DNA of 64,000 bases from Chloroflexota bacterium (GTDB lineage: Bacteria > Chloroflexota > UBA6077 > JACCZL01): NCBI GenBank assembly GCA_020850535.1, contig JADZEM010000016.1:1-64000 (forward strand). The letters run 5' to 3'. The position numbers and the translations under genes were made by a program. Below the pieces are notes generated by a model. It saw only the letters and a program-made list of their open reading frames with translations. It ran no database searches and had not been told where the DNA came from. Positions 62,701 to 64,000 of this stretch are shown piece after piece; the stretch's first letter is position 1, and each line of letters opens with the position of its first letter.

Positions 62701-63109
62701 GGTGGACCGCCACCTTGTCAGCTTCTACCGGCCGCGTCTGCGCCTGCACAACGTCCGTACGGCCGCCGAGCTGGAGCACCGCCGAGGCGGCCCGGTCAGG
62801 ATCGGCGGCATCGTGATCTGCCGGCAGCGCCCGGAGACGGCCAACGACTTCATGTTCATGACGCTGGAAGATGAGACCGGGCTGGTCAACGTCATCGTGC
62901 AGCCCCAGGTCTACCACGCGCTCACGCGGGCGCTGCGCGGTGAGCCGCTGCTCATCATTGAGGGGATCCTTCAGCGGGAGGGCATCGTCATGGACGTCAT
63001 TGTGCGGAAGGCGTGGCCGTTCAGCGTCCTTGAGGGTGGCACGGATAGTGACACAGGTGGGCCGGACGGCCGGCCAGCCCCATCTGTCCCCTCCCACGAT
63101 TTCCGCTGA
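59705..63109 (+). CDS. dnaE2: Error-prone DNA polymerase III alpha subunit
   Basis: The protein has 1134 residues, and its ATG overlaps the imuB stop (TGATG). The PHP domain begins YAELHCHSNFSFLDGTSDPE, with LTDSHGLYGVVRF. The palm has YPDIDLDIAHEDRERV with Asp427, Asp429 and Asp431. YGFPRAHAYPFAHLALVSA and GRIARRRRGLEPITYPHPEL are DnaE2 marks, as is the OB fold near the end (VRIGGIVICRQRPETANDF). With ImuA and ImuB it performs translesion synthesis after DNA damage. Two in-frame palindromic inserts lie in it: at about residues 139-148 in the PHP domain, and about residues 850-885, before LGFNMVRGL. Otherwise its length is about 60-70 residues more than typical. Confidence 0.93.
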   Translation: MPDTESDRGSDTKSGVGALGYAELHCHSNFSFLDGTSDPEALVERAIELGLSAIALTDSHGLYGVVRFAAAAKARALRGEPSIQVILGAELLLEGDERIVLLVQNLTGYRNLCWLIDRAHRQTLAPDDIRQLPLTPCEPLTPRPGGEGHPHIPLHLLADRTEGLIALVRPASAFEDALAERLAEYQRYILDEDLYVEINRHLVPGEERHNARLRRAAEARGLKTVAANAVHYATRDRALLHDVVTAIRLRVPLEQAAQPAGAEPPLLFPNDERCLKGPDEMAHLFRGHTEELTRTVEIARRCAFTLADLHYEFPLPDNLPPGRDPYDILVEEVWQGARCYYPRITRDVHDRIVQELEIVQLLNLPGYLLVFKDIVDFCRRERILVSIRGSAPASVLLYCLGLCPIDPLEHGLLFERFASPERKEYPDIDLDIAHEDRERVIQYVYETYGRARVSMVCEVNTYRARSAIRDVAFAMGLPQHQIDVLAKTVDLYDRRSLDTLLETGGSGLPVDGRTATLLISLCQQLVNAPRHLSIHVGGMVISARSLHEVVHNQPARMPGRTIIPWDKDDIVLLAELFEVHLIKLDLLGLGMLKVISRVFEQLEARGEEPLRLHGFRYDERVYDSICKGDTIGLFQIESRAQISFLPRLEPRTLSDVAISVGAIRPGPGATGAGGRIARRRRGLEPITYPHPELQPVLEQTSGVLLWQEQAMQVAQIMAGYTLGEAEQFRRAMTHKRSYEAMEALCEDMVQRMLKLGRSQALAEEIRRMVIGFAGYGFPRAHAYPFAHLALVSATLKLNYPAEYLGALLNSQPMGFYAPHTLIWDASRHGVRVLPVDVNASGWECALEDVPPTPDQEPRTPRPAARREYRLRRHPLPHAGRGVRGEVTSLRLGFNMVRGLGPHAREALERERARGPYQSIADFVRRTGLGRDAVERLAEVGAFLRFDERRAAIWQAGELAGLSSPQHLPGLADQLAERADLPPMGAWEATRADYGGLGLSVDRHLVSFYRPRLRLHNVRTAAELEHRRGGPVRIGGIVICRQRPETANDFMFMTLEDETGLVNVIVQPQVYHALTRALRGEPLLIIEGILQREGIVMDVIVRKAWPFSVLEGGTDSDTGGPDGRPAPSVPSHDFR
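60119..60148. repeat. Perfect 30-bp palindrome inside dnaE2
   Basis: CCCCTCACCCCCCGG is followed directly by its exact complement. It is the core of the family B repeats. Read in frame it contributes a Pro/Gly-rich turn in the PHP domain. Confidence 0.95.
62272..62356. repeat. Perfect 21-bp inverted repeat inside dnaE2
   Basis: Arms 62272-62292 and 62336-62356 are exact complements (left arm begins ACCCCGCACCCCCC) around a 43-base loop that contains a smaller palindrome TCGACTTCGTCGA. The element encodes about 28 Pro/Arg-rich residues. Confidence 0.95.
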
Positions 63110-63187
63110 TGTTTCAGCGCCCCGACGATGTTAGGCCAGGGCTCAAGCAGTTCAGACGCTTGAGCCTGAACGCGAGTGGAGGGCGAC

Positions 63188-63985
63188 ATGCGAACGGACC
63201 GGCAGACTGCAGTCTGGTACGACCGCCTCGCCACACTTCAGGAGGGGTATCAGTATCCGTGGCGCTCAATGCTCCCAGACTGGCACGGGGAGGACGCGTA
63301 CGTAGAACTGGTGCGGCAGCACGCGCGCCCAGACATGGATGTTCTGGATGCAGCGTGTGGCCACGGCGACATGAGCCTCATCGTTGCATCCCAGGTGCGG
63401 TCCGTGCTGGGGTACGATCGCACGGCTGCCTGGATCGAGATTGCGCAGCGTGCCGCTCGTGAGCGTGCCGTCTCCAATGCGACCTTCGTCTGCCACGATT
63501 CGTCGGCGGCGGTGAACGGTGGGCGGGTGCGCCTCCCGGCCGCTGACCACGCGTTCGACCTGTTGATCTGTAGCAAGGGGCCGTTCCACTGGATTGAGGA
63601 TGCCAGGCGTGTTGCAAGGCCTGGGGCAATCCTGCTGATGCTGGTCCCGGATGCGGTTCCGCTGACACGCTGGCACTCACGGCTGCCTGCTGCGTTGCAG
63701 TGGGAGGACGCGCTCGATCCGAACTGGGCGCGCCCGGCCATCGAGCAGCGACTTCAGACGGCGCAGCTTGCTCTGGACAGCTGGTGGAGCTTTGACGTAC
63801 CGGAGGTTCTCCCTGATCCGGAACAGCTGTACATCTGGTTGACCTGGGGTTGCGCCGCCGATGAAGTGCCCTCGCTTGCTGACGTGCACCCTATCCTGGC
63901 GCGCATCTTCTCTGAGTACGGCACGCCTGACGGAGTCGAAATTCGCCACCATCGCTATCTCTGGAAAGCAGTCTGCCCCTCGTAG
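63188..63985 (+). CDS. SAM-dependent methyltransferase
   Basis: The protein has 265 residues. ATG 63188 is placed by GGAGGG (63178-63183). Motif I is VLDAACGHGDMSLIV; motif post-I is VLGYDRTAAWIEIA; motif IV is DHAFDLLICSKGPFHWIEDA, followed by ARPGAILLMLVPDA. This is a class I methyltransferase fold of the UbiE/small-molecule type. The acceptor is unknown. It begins about 80 bases after dnaE2, so may be read from the same transcript, but no functional link to mutagenesis is evident. The C-terminal half (SWWSFDVPEVLPDPEQLYIW) is specific to a subgroup I cannot name. Confidence 0.85.
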   Translation: MRTDRQTAVWYDRLATLQEGYQYPWRSMLPDWHGEDAYVELVRQHARPDMDVLDAACGHGDMSLIVASQVRSVLGYDRTAAWIEIAQRAARERAVSNATFVCHDSSAAVNGGRVRLPAADHAFDLLICSKGPFHWIEDARRVARPGAILLMLVPDAVPLTRWHSRLPAALQWEDALDPNWARPAIEQRLQTAQLALDSWWSFDVPEVLPDPEQLYIWLTWGCAADEVPSLADVHPILARIFSEYGTPDGVEIRHHRYLWKAVCPS

Positions 63986-64000
63986 CCACTGACCTGAAGA

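Noticed and set aside
59813-63097. A long minus-strand open frame opposite dnaE2
   Set aside because: Its composition is that of an antisense shadow, and DnaE2 on the plus strand is unmistakable.

Overview
The window is about 64 kb of GC-rich (roughly 70 %) bacterial chromosome with 44 supported protein genes and no rRNA, tRNA or CRISPR array. Four solute-binding lipoproteins carry twin-arginine signals, a lipobox cysteine and long Ala/Pro/Lys/Glu linkers. Together with the many dipeptide-type ABC transporters and the CoA, enolase-superfamily and hydantoinase-type catabolic genes, this suggests a Chloroflexota bacterium (Thermomicrobia-like). That placement is an inference; no phylogenetic marker was tested.

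Layout. 0.3-10.2 kb: a membrane/spermidine-synthase fusion, a delta-60 repeat protein, a lysozyme-like protein, a two-gene enzyme with the domain order of rifampicin phosphotransferase, a fumarylacetoacetase-family enzyme and a VOC protein. 10.3-31.2 kb: an enolase-superfamily enzyme and four ABC importer sets. One is sugar-type without an ATPase, one is dipeptide-type with two ATPases, and two are dipeptide-type without ATPases. An MDR dehydrogenase ends the last set. 31.7-37.5 kb: a fused CoA-transferase, a cysteine-less thiolase-like protein with a DUF35 partner, then a persulfide module (CoA-disulfide reductase-rhodanese plus membrane rhodanese) behind a probable CsoR/CstR-type operator. 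37.6-45.9 kb: an orphan transposase fragment, SecF without SecD, a CPA2 antiporter, a SnoaL-like protein, a HyuB-like protein and a DUF3891 protein.

46.0-47.7 kb: a lower-GC pair, an OLD/AAA-type ATPase followed by a TOPRIM (DUF3226-like) protein with a one-base overlap. Its architecture resembles PARIS-type defence and it is a candidate immune module. 47.8-64 kb: an SGNH hydrolase, replicative DnaE1 with a LexA-like box upstream, a lytic transglycosylase, a beta-propeller protein of odd composition, the mutasome cassette imuA-imuB-dnaE2, and a methyltransferase. Two DNA polymerase III alpha subunits therefore lie within 14 kb.

The most unusual signal is in the repeats. At least four families of palindromic or tandem elements are scattered between genes. 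Members or look-alikes of one family also sit in frame inside imuB and dnaE2, including a perfect 30-bp palindrome and a pair of perfect 21-bp arms. They add low-complexity peptide segments to error-prone polymerase proteins. Intragenic palindromic elements of this kind are known from Rickettsia; I know of no description for this cassette.
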